From positions 16,201,001-16,265,000 of the forward strand of contig NC_092568.1 in the NCBI RefSeq assembly GCF_037975245.1: a DNA stretch of 64,000 bases, written 5' to 3'. The stretch comes from Apostichopus japonicus (Eukaryota > Echinodermata > Holothuroidea > Aspidochirotida > Stichopodidae). The position numbers and the translations under genes were made by a program. The notes beneath the pieces are model-generated. The model did no database searches. It was given only the letters and a program-made list of their open reading frames with translations, and had not been told where the DNA came from. Below are positions 45,604 to 55,915 of the stretch, piece after piece (the stretch's first letter is position 1; every line of letters begins with the position of its first letter).

Positions 45604-45782
45604 TTGTATAAAACAAATAATGAATGGTTTCCACTCTTGCAATAGTGCAAATATTTCATTCGTAGAAAGATGTAATTTGTTCCATTCAACTCGGCTGCCG
45701 CCTCGTTGAATGGAACATTCCATCTTTCAACTCATGAAATATTTGCACTACTGCACTCATAACCATTTATTATTTGTATAAT
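45604..45782. repeat. Large palindrome (hairpin), arms ~80 bp
   Basis: The left arm (45604-45690) and right arm (45705-45782) are imperfect inverted copies. Examples are GTTCCATTCAAC against GTTGAATGGAAC and GTGCAAATATTTCAT against ATGAAATATTTGCAC. The loop is about 14 bp. It probably represents a foldback MITE and may extrude as a cruciform. Confidence 0.85.
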
Positions 45783-46002
45783 ATTTACGTCTTCCTGTGG
45801 TTTTTGAAAAGGTCACCAAAACCAAACGCACCCTGCATGTACTCGGGATATTTTTTTTCTATATCTGTAGTGCTATATCCCGTTTCAGAGCACTCGTATT
45901 GTCAGTACGAGCAGTATGAATACCATATTTCTATAACAGATCAAGGTTAGGAACTGTTTGTAGCCTACCGACAATACCAGTGTTTTGAGAGCATGATATG
46001 GA

Positions 46003-46267
46003 GTATTATTATTATCATTATTATTATGACTATGCATAGCGCTCTACAAAACATCACAGCGCTTTACAGAAACAAATATAAACTACACAATAAAAACAAA
46101 CGCCAATCCTAAACACAAGCAAAAAAAATTCCAAAATTACAGCGCTGTTTTCATGAGACCTTTGAAGACCGAGATGGAAACCACCACACGAATACCCACA
46201 GGCAGCTGGTTCCAGAGAAGGGGCCAGTTTTACGCTTTGAACGTGGAATCATGAGTCTGGTGGTATC
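46003..46267 (-). mobile_element. 3' end of an L2/CR1-like LINE, 5'-truncated
   Basis: Read on the minus strand the sequence encodes fragments typical of the C-terminus of L2/CR1-type ORF2: a RSKRKTG segment, then LLWNQLPVGIR and VFKGLMKTAL before a stop. A short non-coding 3' end follows, closing in an ATAATAATGATAATAATA tail. The first two blocks are out of frame with each other, so the copy is broken. The reverse transcriptase core is absent. Confidence 0.8.
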
Positions 46268-46560
46268 CAGGCGCGTAGCCAAGGGGGGTGTTTTGGGTGT
46301 TCAAACACCCCCCATGGCCCAAGTGCCCCTCAAAAATATATATATTGAGAAAGGTATCTCTTTAGGTTCGCATTTCCCTTGCATCAATAATTGAGTCTAT
46401 ATAGGATTACATTTTTCTGATGTAAATAGAATCATTCCACAAAATAATTATCAATATTCTTTTGCATGATTTGAGCTCAAACATTGCACCATTTTGCATC
46501 TAGAGGCCTTAAAATTCGCCAAAGGGGAGGGTGACACCCCCTCCCCTTATCATATATATC
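46268..46560 (+). mobile_element. hAT-like repeat fragment
   Basis: It starts CAGGCGCGTAGCCAAGGGG, a terminus shared with the other hAT-like MITEs in this window, directly abutting the LINE fragment. The GGGGGTGTTTTGG and CACCCCCCATGG tracts form a local hairpin. I did not find the opposite end. Confidence 0.45.
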
Positions 46561-46998
46561 ATATATATATATGAAGCCTCAAACTTTCTCCTTATAGGCT
46601 TATGTAACGTGCAACGCAACTACCAAAAAGATAGGTTCTACTAGCAAATATAAATGAAGTAAACATTCTATGTACAACTTCGTACAAAAAAATTAATTAG
46701 AGCAGTTCGTGTTGAGCTTTGTTGCATGTGCCGCGTCGTTTTCCGCACGGTGGGGAGGGGGACAGGGGGTTATTGTTTTCTAGTCTTGTGCTAACCAGTT
46801 TAACAGTTATAATTTTACATATTGTCAAGTTGATGTCAAATTGTACTTACCATTGATTCAACATCAGTCAGTATAACTCCATTTGCACAACATATGGTAC
46901 CAAATAACCTTGCAATATTTGTAACTGTACTAATTCGAGTTTTATTCATTTCAGAGCTCAGTAGAGCTCAGCATCTCAAAAACACCGTTACGGTAAAG

Positions 46999-47349
46999 CA
47001 GGGGCGTAGCCAGGTTTTTGGTGTGTGGGAGTGGGGGACGAAGTAAAAATTTTTGTCCCCATCAGTTTCAGGCACATAGCGGTGGATCGCCGTCTGGGGG
47101 TGAGGTGTAAGGGGAGAGGGTGTTCCCCATACATAGCGCACATATTCTTGAGGTGACTTTTCATTACATTCTCTTTAGTATTTGCCCCCCCCCCTCCCCA
47201 TCATTGGCCCCATCCACCCAGGTTCGAGTACATTTAGATTTTTCTTTGGCTCCCTTTGATTTTTCACGGTCGCCCATCGCGTCTCCAAATATGTCTTTGT
47301 GGGCACTCTGCCCCCTGCCCCCTCCCCCACCCCGCTGGCTACGCCACTC
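46999..47349. mobile_element. hAT-like MITE, 351 bp
   Basis: The left terminus CAGGGGCGTAGCCAGG and right terminus GCTGGCTACGCCACTC are inverted. Flanking octamers CGGTAAAG (46991-46998) and CGGTAATG (47350-47357) agree at 7 of 8 bases, as expected for an old 8-bp hAT target duplication. The interior has no transposase. Pro-rich open frames across it are artefacts. Confidence 0.75.
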
Positions 47350-47422
47350 CGGTAATGAAACATTGGAATAGCCTTGCAGTCACAGCTTTGCATTAATCCC
47401 ACGAATTGCTAACACAGGGAAT

Positions 47423-47770
47423 TTGTTCGACGAAGTATTTGTGAGCCATATATTCATGAGAGGCTTTGTATGCTCGCAGACATTTTATTTTTATGTATTA
47501 TTCATATCTATTAGCATAGCTCAGTTAGTCATGTATGCAGCATACAATTACATATGCGACGAAGGTAGTGGGAACCAGGCCCAGATAACCTTATATGAAG
47601 TTATTGACTTTTATTGGATTATAACATTCAAAGACAGGTGTTATGATTCAATATTTGTCCCAGCAGTGGATATCAGTAATACCGTAAATATATCATATGA
47701 TAATAGTGCTGTGGATATATTTACTGTTATGGGGATATTTGTTACTTCTAATCTATTTAAGATTTACTAA
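47423..47770 (+). other. 115-codon open frame, probably not a gene
   Basis: The translated product is rich in Ile, Phe and Tyr, with one possible membrane segment (residues 15-43). It matches no family I know. It has no splice or promoter context that I can point to, lies in repeat-rich intergenic DNA, and its composition fits a chance frame in AT-rich sequence. Confidence 0.12.
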
Positions 47771-48742
47771 AAACAAGTATATGGTACATCGCTTGTTACG
47801 ATACAGTAGGTATACCCAGGTATAACAATCAACAAATGAGCCATAAAGATCTACATAGCCTATACCTTCCAAGTTCAACACCAAAGACATGTTCTTATTG
47901 ACTTACTTCGTGTTGGTAAAATTACACAGTAGCCTATCTGGATCAATGTATTACCTCTGTATATAATGGTAGTGTCGCTGAATAGTCAGTTTCTAAGTGC
48001 GAATTATATATACCAAAGGGAGAGAGAGAGAGAGATATATATATTAGTTAAAACTAGTATTTAACCTCATTTATTCTAAAAACTCTATTTTAAGTACAAC
48101 AATTTTTAAAAGTTAGTTGCAAATTTATTCATGGTGGGTAATTTACTTGTTTTTAATATAGACGGAATGTAAATGAAATGTTTTATGAAAAGATTATATC
48201 TATCTTTTCAAACGGCGAAGCCATATTTATAATATATAGTCATAGCACATTTTTCTTATGTTGTCTTATTGAAGCTCAACTACGGCAGCTGTGTCTGCTG
48301 GCGCCTGTTTGCTAAGAGCTCAGGGGGATATTTGCTGTAGCGCATGCCACAACGATGGTGACGCACGGTGTTAAGTCCTTGCTCAAGAAACCAAATGGAC
48401 GTTAGACTAAATAAGTCACTAAATCCACTACAAAGTTGCACGCCGGGTGTAATTTCATTAAAAGGGGGCCACTGGCCTCTGCTTTTTCCTTTCCTATTTG
48501 CTCCAAACTATAAGAAACCCTTATGTGCTCCTCATGATATATTACTAGCCTAGGTTTATAAGTGGTGCATATATGTACCAAACTTATTTTTAAGTTGATG
48601 TTTCACAGTTTGTTATACTCGGCTATAGGGGCGTCAATCCGATTTGAAACGTAAGGGTCGTAAGGGGGGGGGGGCGTATTCGATTCGTGTATTACGGCTG
48701 TAAGTACTATCAGAGCCGTATATACGGCTTCGAGTACTATAT

Positions 48743-48840
48743 AAGCGGAGCGCCACCATCAATTGGCGCGCAGCGTACCAAGAAAATTTAAGATTACAAT
48801 ACCTGCCAGATCGCTGGAGATGGCACTTGTCAGGCTGGAT
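48743..48840 (+). repeat. GCGGAGCGCCACCA module, copy 1
   Basis: AAGCGGAGCGCCACCATC is followed by TTGGCGCGCAGCGTAC and, about 40 bp on, by CCAGATCGCTGGAGATGGCA. The same ordered blocks recur at 51269, 52002, 52332, 53100 and 53804. Confidence 0.8.
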
Positions 48841-49649
48841 AGCAGCCATCTAGTTGCGTGATTTCGGGGAAAAATTACAAATTCGTCACTCAGGAAATCT
48901 GCAATAAAGTTCATGCGGCCTAAATTTTTGGTGGATTATTTCTTTTATTAGTGATTCCAATTGACATGAACAACTTGTACATTTGCCAGTACAAGTTGGC
49001 AAATGCTGCGGCGAACTGGAAACCCCAGCCCCATTTTGCCCTATGTTTCAGGATAGAATACCCCTCATTTGTTCGAAATGACAACTAACAATCTGTGAAT
49101 AAATTTACTTCGAAATGGGCACATATATATTGCACAAAGTCAGTCAAGGATGACCCAGAGCCTCAGATATAGGCCTATAGGAAGGATGTCCCAAAATGTC
49201 CCCGGACAGTATAGGCGAAGGAAGCTATCCCCTGCGACTGCATGTGAGTTTCTCGACTTGCCGTCGTGGGAGTCATACCACAAAATGGTGCTTTTTCTCA
49301 TACGCCATTATTAATAATTTAAATAAGATAGTCCAGATCCGAGTTCGTATAGTGAACTTAGCGCAAATTTGGCCAAAGGTCGTCATCATGCCAGCATGTT
49401 AAATCACCAATGACTTGTAATGCCACCCGTGACACACTTCCAATAGGACTGTGTCAGTTTAAATGTTTTGCTAGGTCTACGAGAATACATTTCTATGAAA
49501 TTTGAAACAAGGATGGCAAGACAAACCACTTTAATTTTATTTTCAGGACCTTGATCACACATGCGCATGAAGTTCTATTATTCGATGATATGAATCCGGA
49601 GATGTGTAAGCCCTAACCAAACAGAGCCACGACACTACTCTTTGTCCAA

Positions 49650-49694
49650 ATGTGTGTTGTGTGTGTGTGTATGTGTGTGTGTGGGGGGGGGGGA
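49650..49694 (+). repeat. (TG)n plus poly-G microsatellite
   Basis: TGTGTG repeats run into a tract of about a dozen G. Confidence 0.9.
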
Positions 49695-51219
49695 CATTTG
49701 AAAGTTCGCCCCCACCCATCGAAATGTTGGGGACGTGTCCCCCGCCCCCTCCCCCAGGATTAACGCCCATGTACTCGGCCATTTGCAAAGATTTTCCGAT
49801 TCTCACAATCAATGTACTATAATGGGGGAAATTCATGGCATCGCTATAACTTGACGAAAACCTGAAGCGCTATTTTGGCCAGGACTATCCTGATGTCAAC
49901 CTTTCCCGGTGCTTATAACATTAGTATTATCTATCGGAAAACCCTGTCTACATCTACTTCAGCCTAAACATATTTGAACAGGCTAAACTACGGTAAGGTA
50001 GAAAGGACATCTACGTTGAACGACTAACACACGATGCAAAACGTCAAAAAGTGTGAAATTATATACCGTTTTGCACACTTAGTATTTCTCGTCAAAACGT
50101 CAGAAATAAAACAAACTTATCGATGTTTAATGTAAAGATAAAGTAGCAAGTGTGCAAACGGTGATTTTCAGATTTTTAGCGGTTACGCACGTATAGTACA
50201 TCTCGGTCAAAACGGCAGTTTCAGATTTGTTTTTAAATGTATTACAATGTATGTTAGTCGTCAATGTGCATGCCCCTTCTCTCTTTCTGTACATAAACAC
50301 GTTTGAAAAATGGTCACTTTCATGTTAAAAATTTGTTTAGGGAAAAAACATAACAATAACTGATTTTGGAGGGATTAGCACCTTCCTTTCTATGTTAGGT
50401 CGTTTTTCTTTCAAAATAAAAAATCGCCGCAAGGCATGATGCAGACGTCGTGGCGTTTGTATCAGGATGTTGAATAGGTCTCATCTGTACGTAGTTAAAT
50501 AATTCATGCTTGATATCCTGCTCTTTCTAAAGACAAGGTAGGTCTGGATAAAGATCAGACATGTATGCTCTTACTAGGTTAATTCATTCACATGATTCAC
50601 TGAAGGATGTTGCTATGAGAGGACTTGGCTTCTCAGTCTCACCGTCCATACATGGGCAGACGACTCGGAATTGAAGTTTAAAATCGGATTGGTGAAGTCA
50701 TTTCAGACCGACTGCTATGCGAAAGGGTCTGGAAGTTAACATCCCTCCTTCCCTCACCCCCCCCCCCCAATAGGGGTGAAGGATGCAATGTGAGGCATTT
50801 TTAGACCATGAATTAGGTCTACAATCATGTCTACACGTAAGTTTGTGCTATAAAATACTTTGGATTTTGGATTGAAAAGGATTCATCTCCCCTACCCCCC
50901 CCCCCCCACCCGCAGACATACACTCCTGATCTGCGGACTGTAATCCGTGCGTTTAAGACGTTTCTGTAAAGATTTTAGTCAGGTTTACAAGATCACCCAC
51001 TGCTATGCCAACTTAGCATTATTGGTGTTTGTTTTACCTTGCAAACGGTAAGAATACTGTAGGTATTAACAAATTCAACAAGAGCGTTTGTGGCGTCGAT
51101 CGGATTTCAGAATGGAGGGCAAATTAGATCGATACAAGATCGATACAAGATTTTCGACAATGCTCCTTTCAAATAGAAAGTGGACATTTTGATATAAAGG
51201 GTCGAACGTATTCATTTTT

Positions 51220-51365
51220 CAGGCCCGTATCCAGGATTTTCAAACCCGGGGGGCGCGAATTACTATCTAAGCGGAGCGCCACCATCGGTTGGCGCGCAGC
51301 GTACAAGAAAATTTCTTGTTTTGAAACCCCCCAGATCACCGGAAACGGCACTTCTCGGGCTTGAA
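51220..51365 (+). mobile_element. hAT-like repeat fragment with GCGGAGCGCC module, copy 2
   Basis: The left terminus CAGGCCCGTATCCAGG at 51220 leads into ACTATCTAAGCGGAGCGCC (51269 on), then CCAGATCACCGGAAACGGCA. The right end was not identified. Confidence 0.6.
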
Positions 51366-51947
51366 ATGACCAACCAGATGTACACTTTTTGCCTGAGAAC
51401 CAAGTATTTCTTAATAGTTTTTATTTTTCCATCCATAACCTTTTTGAAGATTGTCAACCCGGCACACATCATGTTCGACCTGATCGCATCTCCTGTGGGT
51501 CTTTGCTTTTGTAGGTGATTCTACGTCGCGGCCCACAATACCCATCAGCCCCACTTTTCAAGGTTTTAAGCCCCATATTTGTTCAGAATTTGAAAATTCA
51601 CATTTCTCGTGAATAAACTCACTTCAAAACTCACTTCAAAACATACCCATAATGTTGTACAAAATTTCATCTATGTACAACCAATATAGAAAAAACTTCC
51701 TTCAACCCCTAACAGACCGGTCAAAATTGCACGAGTAGAGGGAAGTGTGATGTAGAATGTTGGTCATAAATTTTCGAAAATTAAGACACAGTTAATTTAT
51801 TGGTGTACAAATATTAAAACCTGTTATAACGGCTATTATAAAACTTGGTTGAAGGAAATGAAAAAAATAGCAGATATTTTCGAAACCGAACACTACACAC
51901 ATAGGCGTAGGAGGCGCGGCGGCAGTGGCGGAGCTAGGGGTATTGGT

Positions 51948-53046
51948 CAGGCGCGGCGGAACGGAAAAATTATTGGGGGGGCTAATGTGTGGAGACTATC
52001 TAAGCGGAGCGCCACCATCGGTTGGCGCGGAGCGTACAAGAAAATTTTGGGTTTTTCAAACCCCCAGATGGCCGGAAACGGCACTTCCCGAGTGTTTTAT
52101 GCTGCGAATACCTAGCCCTAAAATATGGGTCTCAAGCCTGCAATTTCTCAGATTGCACGTAAAAGTCTGCAAAAATTGTTATTTGTATATTCGATGGTGT
52201 TTTAAGAGAGTAGCTTTTACTCGTAGTGTACTCGCAAAGACGTTTTTGAGTGTAGTAAGGGCAGTGGCGGAGCTAGGGGTATTGGTCAGGGGGGGCAAGA
52301 ATGGTCTGTAGGGGCGCTTTCGACACTATCTAAGCGGAGCGCCACCACAGGTTGGCGCGGAGCGTACAGAAAATTTTTGAGTAAAGATACTCCCTAGATT
52401 GCAGGAAATGACCCTTTCCGGGCCTTGCTAATTTGCAGATAAACGGAGAATAAATAGGTGTCGTCGCCATTTTGTCGGAAAATTACACCAACAGAATATG
52501 ACAAATGTCAATAGGTATATGAGAGCGCAATAAAATAGTCAATAATCGCGAAAAAGTAAGAAAAAAGTAAAAAAGTAAAAAGTAGTGAAAAGCTGAAAAG
52601 GGCGCCAGTAGTCCATTTGAGTCCGTCAGGGGGGGGGGGATCCGCCCACTGGCTGTATATATGAACGCTCCGCCACTAAGTAAGGGGATGTTGGAGAACT
52701 GGCTGAAATGAGGCAAGTCATTGGCCTAAGACGAAGTTGTGTTACGCTTACCGGTACTCACACTCACTGCTTCCACTTTTCACGGGGCGTGAAGACGCGG
52801 TTGGGGTGACAATGTGGTCTATATAGCCAGGGGACGGGCCGAAGGTCCCCCAGCAATTACTAAAATTATTACACCTATTTAGTATACGTGTGCATCGGAA
52901 GATCGACAAGTATGCATTGAAAAATGGGCAGATGCACGTTTCGGAGTCTTGGTAAATATTGGGGGGGCTTATCATGCATTTGCCCCCTCAACTTTTTTAT
53001 TGGGGGGGCTGAGCCCCCCCAAGCCCCCCCGGTTCCGCCGCCACTG
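51948..53046. mobile_element. hAT-like element B, inserted in A and carrying C
   Basis: The left terminus CAGGCGCGGCGGAACGG (51948) and the right terminus CCGGTTCCGCCGCCACTG (to 53046) are imperfect inverted repeats (about 14 of 17). GTATTGGT on both sides (51940-51947 and 53047-53054) is a perfect 8-bp duplication of element A sequence. Without element C it would be about 670 bp. It carries a copy of the GCGGAGCGCC module at 52002. No transposase was seen. Confidence 0.82.
52262..52678. mobile_element. hAT-like element C, inserted in B
   Basis: Left terminus CAGTGGCGGAGCTAGGGG (52262) and right terminus GCTCCGCCACTA (to 52678), with a perfect 8-bp target duplication AGTAAGGG (52254-52261 and 52679-52686). 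417 bp, same family as element A. The final base of the right end is A instead of G. Confidence 0.87.
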
Positions 53047-53747
53047 GTATTGGTCAGGAGTGGCGAGAATGGTCTGAAGGGGCGCTTTCGTCACTATCTA
53101 AGCGGAGCGCCACCACTGGTTGGCGCGTAGCGTACAGAAAATTTTTGAGTAAAGATACTCCCTAGATCGCCGGAAATGACCCTTTCCGGGCCTAACTAAT
53201 TTGCACATAAACGAAGAATAAGGTGTCATCGCCAAATAACACCAACAAAATGTGACAAATGTCAATAAGTAGATGAGAGCGCAATAAAAAAGTCAATAAT
53301 CTAGAATAAGTAAAAAGTGGTAAAGACCTCAAAAAGGCGCCAGCAGTCCATTTGAGTCCGTCAGGGGGGCATCCGCCCCCTGACCATATGGACGCTCCGC
53401 CACTGCGCGGCGGGGTGCAGGCCCTAATTCGCCAGTACTAATGTAAAAAAGAGTTTTGACATAATTGGACCTCCCTGCTTTTTATACATCTACATGAGAC
53501 ATGTCGTTGTTTACATTAGCATCCCGCGGTGTACTGCGCAATTTGAACGGACCGTACGGTACATGATGGCATGCGATGTAGTATATGCTTGCTTATATGA
53601 TATTGACATGAACACGTTGAACGCGCGCGAAAATTTTTGGTTATTTTTTCAGGCAAGTCGGACAGTTTTGAGGCTTTTCATCCTGGAACGCCATTTTCAT
53701 GCTCACTGATATGATGTGATATCTGCTGTTTGCGTTACAAATTCGAA

Positions 53748-53960
53748 CAGGCGCGTAGCGAGGAATTTGCCAAGGGAGGAGCGAAGCCTGTAGGCAAATT
53801 ATCTAAGCGAAGCGCCACCATAGGTTGGCGCGAAGCGTACAAGCAAATTTTGGCCGAAAATGTCTCCCAGATCGCTGGAAATGACACTTCCCAGGCCTTG
53901 TAAGTTGCCTCTAAGCACTTTCTATTTTGAAATTACTTAGCGATATCATTTAAAAAAATG
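53748..53960 (+). mobile_element. hAT-like repeat fragment with the GCGCC hairpin module
   Basis: It starts CAGGCGCGTAGCGAGG at 53748 and contains the module at 53804-53840 (here AAGCGAAGCGCCACCA) and CCAGATCGCTGGAAATGACA. The right end was not paired. Confidence 0.6.
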
Positions 53961-54239
53961 CTGAATGGGGGTGGGGGGGGCGGGCGGTCGCCCCCATCCC
54001 AAAAATGAGTCATGTTCCCCGACGACACGGTCGAGTTCGAGACCAGCCACAGTTGGTTTCATAGCACATTTCTACACAAGCGTTATGATAGACCATATAA
54101 AGTATATATAGGCCTATAGATCATTAGTGAGAGAGGAAAATTGAAACGTCAAAAAATGGAGTTGTCGGTGTAAGGGGTAGGGTGAGTCACACTTTTACGA
54201 AATCATTGATCCGTCACTGGCTACCCTTCAGCGCTGTAA

Positions 54240-54451
54240 TGATGTCACTGTTCTTCTTTCTCTTCCCGGTGTCTTCGCGTTTTGCTTTTACTCCCTCTTT
54301 TTCTCCTTTTTCTCTCTTTCTTCTTTTTCTTTTCCCTTCCTTCCTCTCCTCCTCCTCCTCTTTTTTCCCCTCTTTTTTCTTCTCTTTTTTCTCTTCTTTT
54401 TCTTACCCGGGGGGCGCGCGCCCCCAACGCCCCCCCCTGGATACGCACCTG
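54240..54451 (-). mobile_element. Pyrimidine-rich tract ending in a hAT-like terminus
   Basis: About 165 bp of almost pure T/C on the plus strand (54240-54405), then CCTGGATACGCACCTG ending at 54451, which is a hAT-like terminus in the reverse orientation. Arg/Glu/Lys-rich open frames on the minus strand are artefacts of the purine tract. The tract could form triplex DNA. Confidence 0.5.
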
Positions 54452-55770
54452 TTTTTGGTATCGAAATTTCGACAGTGTTTATTTTCAAATTTCGACCATT
54501 TTTGCTTCAAGCTTTTGTCTATTTTCTCTTACTTGGGATTGTTATTGGAAACTATTATGTAGGAGAATGCTACATTTTTATCGCAAAACTTTGGCTTATA
54601 ATTTCAACTGCCTTTCGAACGTATTTCTCGAAAATTTGACTTTTCCTATCGACATATTGACTTATTCTTCAAAGTTGCAACTCTTTCTTATCACAAAATG
54701 TCCAACTACTTTGTTTAAATATTCATTTCACAATGAATGTCTTTGAATTAGACTATTTAACTATATCGGGTTTATAACTTTGTTTATGCGTCCGCTAGCA
54801 ATGATTGATGGGAGAAATTCATGCGTCCCCCATATGAGAACGGAGGGGGAACTGTCCCCTGTGACCGACGCCGCTGTTGCTCATGTTTCTGTCGACCTAA
54901 GTATGGAGGTGTACTGCTATGATAAGCCTATACCTTACTCTAATTGCGAGAATAACAGGCACAGACAGGATTTCATAAAGGCGGGGCGGCCCTTTGGCCG
55001 TTGAAGGCAACACCCCATGTCGTAGGGTACGGGAGCATCCACCCTCAGAAGGAAATAAATACAAACTGCAAACTGTGCAGTCTGGGGCATATTTTAGACC
55101 GCAAAATGAAGCGTGCCAAAATAACATTATTGATGAAACTTTTTATTATGAACTTTGCTGTTTATGTGTAAGCACACAGTTGTGATGTTTTTATTATTTT
55201 AAGTCTTTCAAAACATATAGATACCGAATGACTTTCCCTTTGCTATGCAGTTATGACATTTTCAGTCCAGTTATTGATGTGCATCTTCAATTCTTGTTGA
55301 GTCGCAATCGATTTAGAAGAGCATCATTCTTCTTCTTCATTTTGATAGAAGTGCTGTCCCTGTGTTTGGGGAAGGGTCAAATTTATGGGAAATGACCACA
55401 TGAGCACATTCCAATTTTCTAATGCAATAGTCAGAGTACCACTCTATAGGCCTACCTTAACTTTCCATGTCAATATATTGCTCTTTGCAAGACACAAGAT
55501 TATAGAAAAGGGCACCTTCTTACAAACTTTGAAGAGAATTGGTCTGGCCATTGAGGAGCTGGACAAAAAATTGCACATACAACAGACAAACACACACAGA
55601 CAGCTTTCTACCCGTATCCAGGATTTGGATTTCGTGACACCTTCTGTGGTCCTAAGATGGTTGTACTCCCCCTCCTGGCACTCATGAAGATTCGTTTTTA
55701 CCATAGCAACCATTGCTATGGCAGCTGGGATAGCAATAATAGTTTGAATGACTGGCTGATTACAATATCT
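54452..55770. other. Intergenic stretch with a small palindrome
   Basis: No gene was recognised. CCATAGCAACCATTGCTATGG at 55701-55721 is a perfect 9-bp inverted repeat resembling a double RFX half-site. Overlapping open frames at 55385-55713 on both strands are not like known proteins. Confidence 0.4.
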
Positions 55771-55915
55771 AATTGTCTCCTTCTTGGAGCAGTAAGTGCT
55801 TGAGGATGGGGTGAATTATGCAATGTCATGAATAAGCATTACTGAATTGCCTCCTTCTTGGAGCAATGAGTCAGTGCTTGAGCATGGGGTGAACTATGGA
55901 ATGCCATGAATATAC
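55770..55915. repeat. ~75-bp tandem duplication
   Basis: TGTCTCCTTCTTGGAGCA and TGCCTCCTTCTTGGAGCA head two copies, each followed by GTGCTTGAG(G/C)ATGGGGTGAA and CATGAATA. Confidence 0.8.

Larger units (their letters stand above)
51923..53405. mobile_element. hAT-like element A (outer), interrupted by element B
   Basis: Left part 51923-51947 begins CAGTGGCGGAGCTAGGGG. Right part 53055-53405 ends GACGCTCCGCCACTG. The octamer CGCGGCGG flanks both sides (51915-51922 and 53406-53413) as a perfect target duplication. Without the insertion the element would be about 376 bp. Its right part is closely similar to element C (52262-52678), so the two belong to one family. It is non-autonomous: no transposase frame. 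Confidence 0.85.

Noticed and set aside
51849-52311. Gly/Arg-rich frames of 88 and 128 codons
   Set aside because: They run across the termini of nested hAT-like MITEs and change family at the insertion boundaries, so they are not a protein.
54245-54746. Arg/Glu/Lys-rich and Leu/Ser/Phe-rich frames of 66 to 154 codons
   Set aside because: Composition artefacts of a ~165-bp pyrimidine/purine tract in repeat DNA.
55385-55713. 100- and 89-codon overlapping frames
   Set aside because: No family match on either strand. An ACACAC-type tail and a nearby palindrome suggest repeat DNA.
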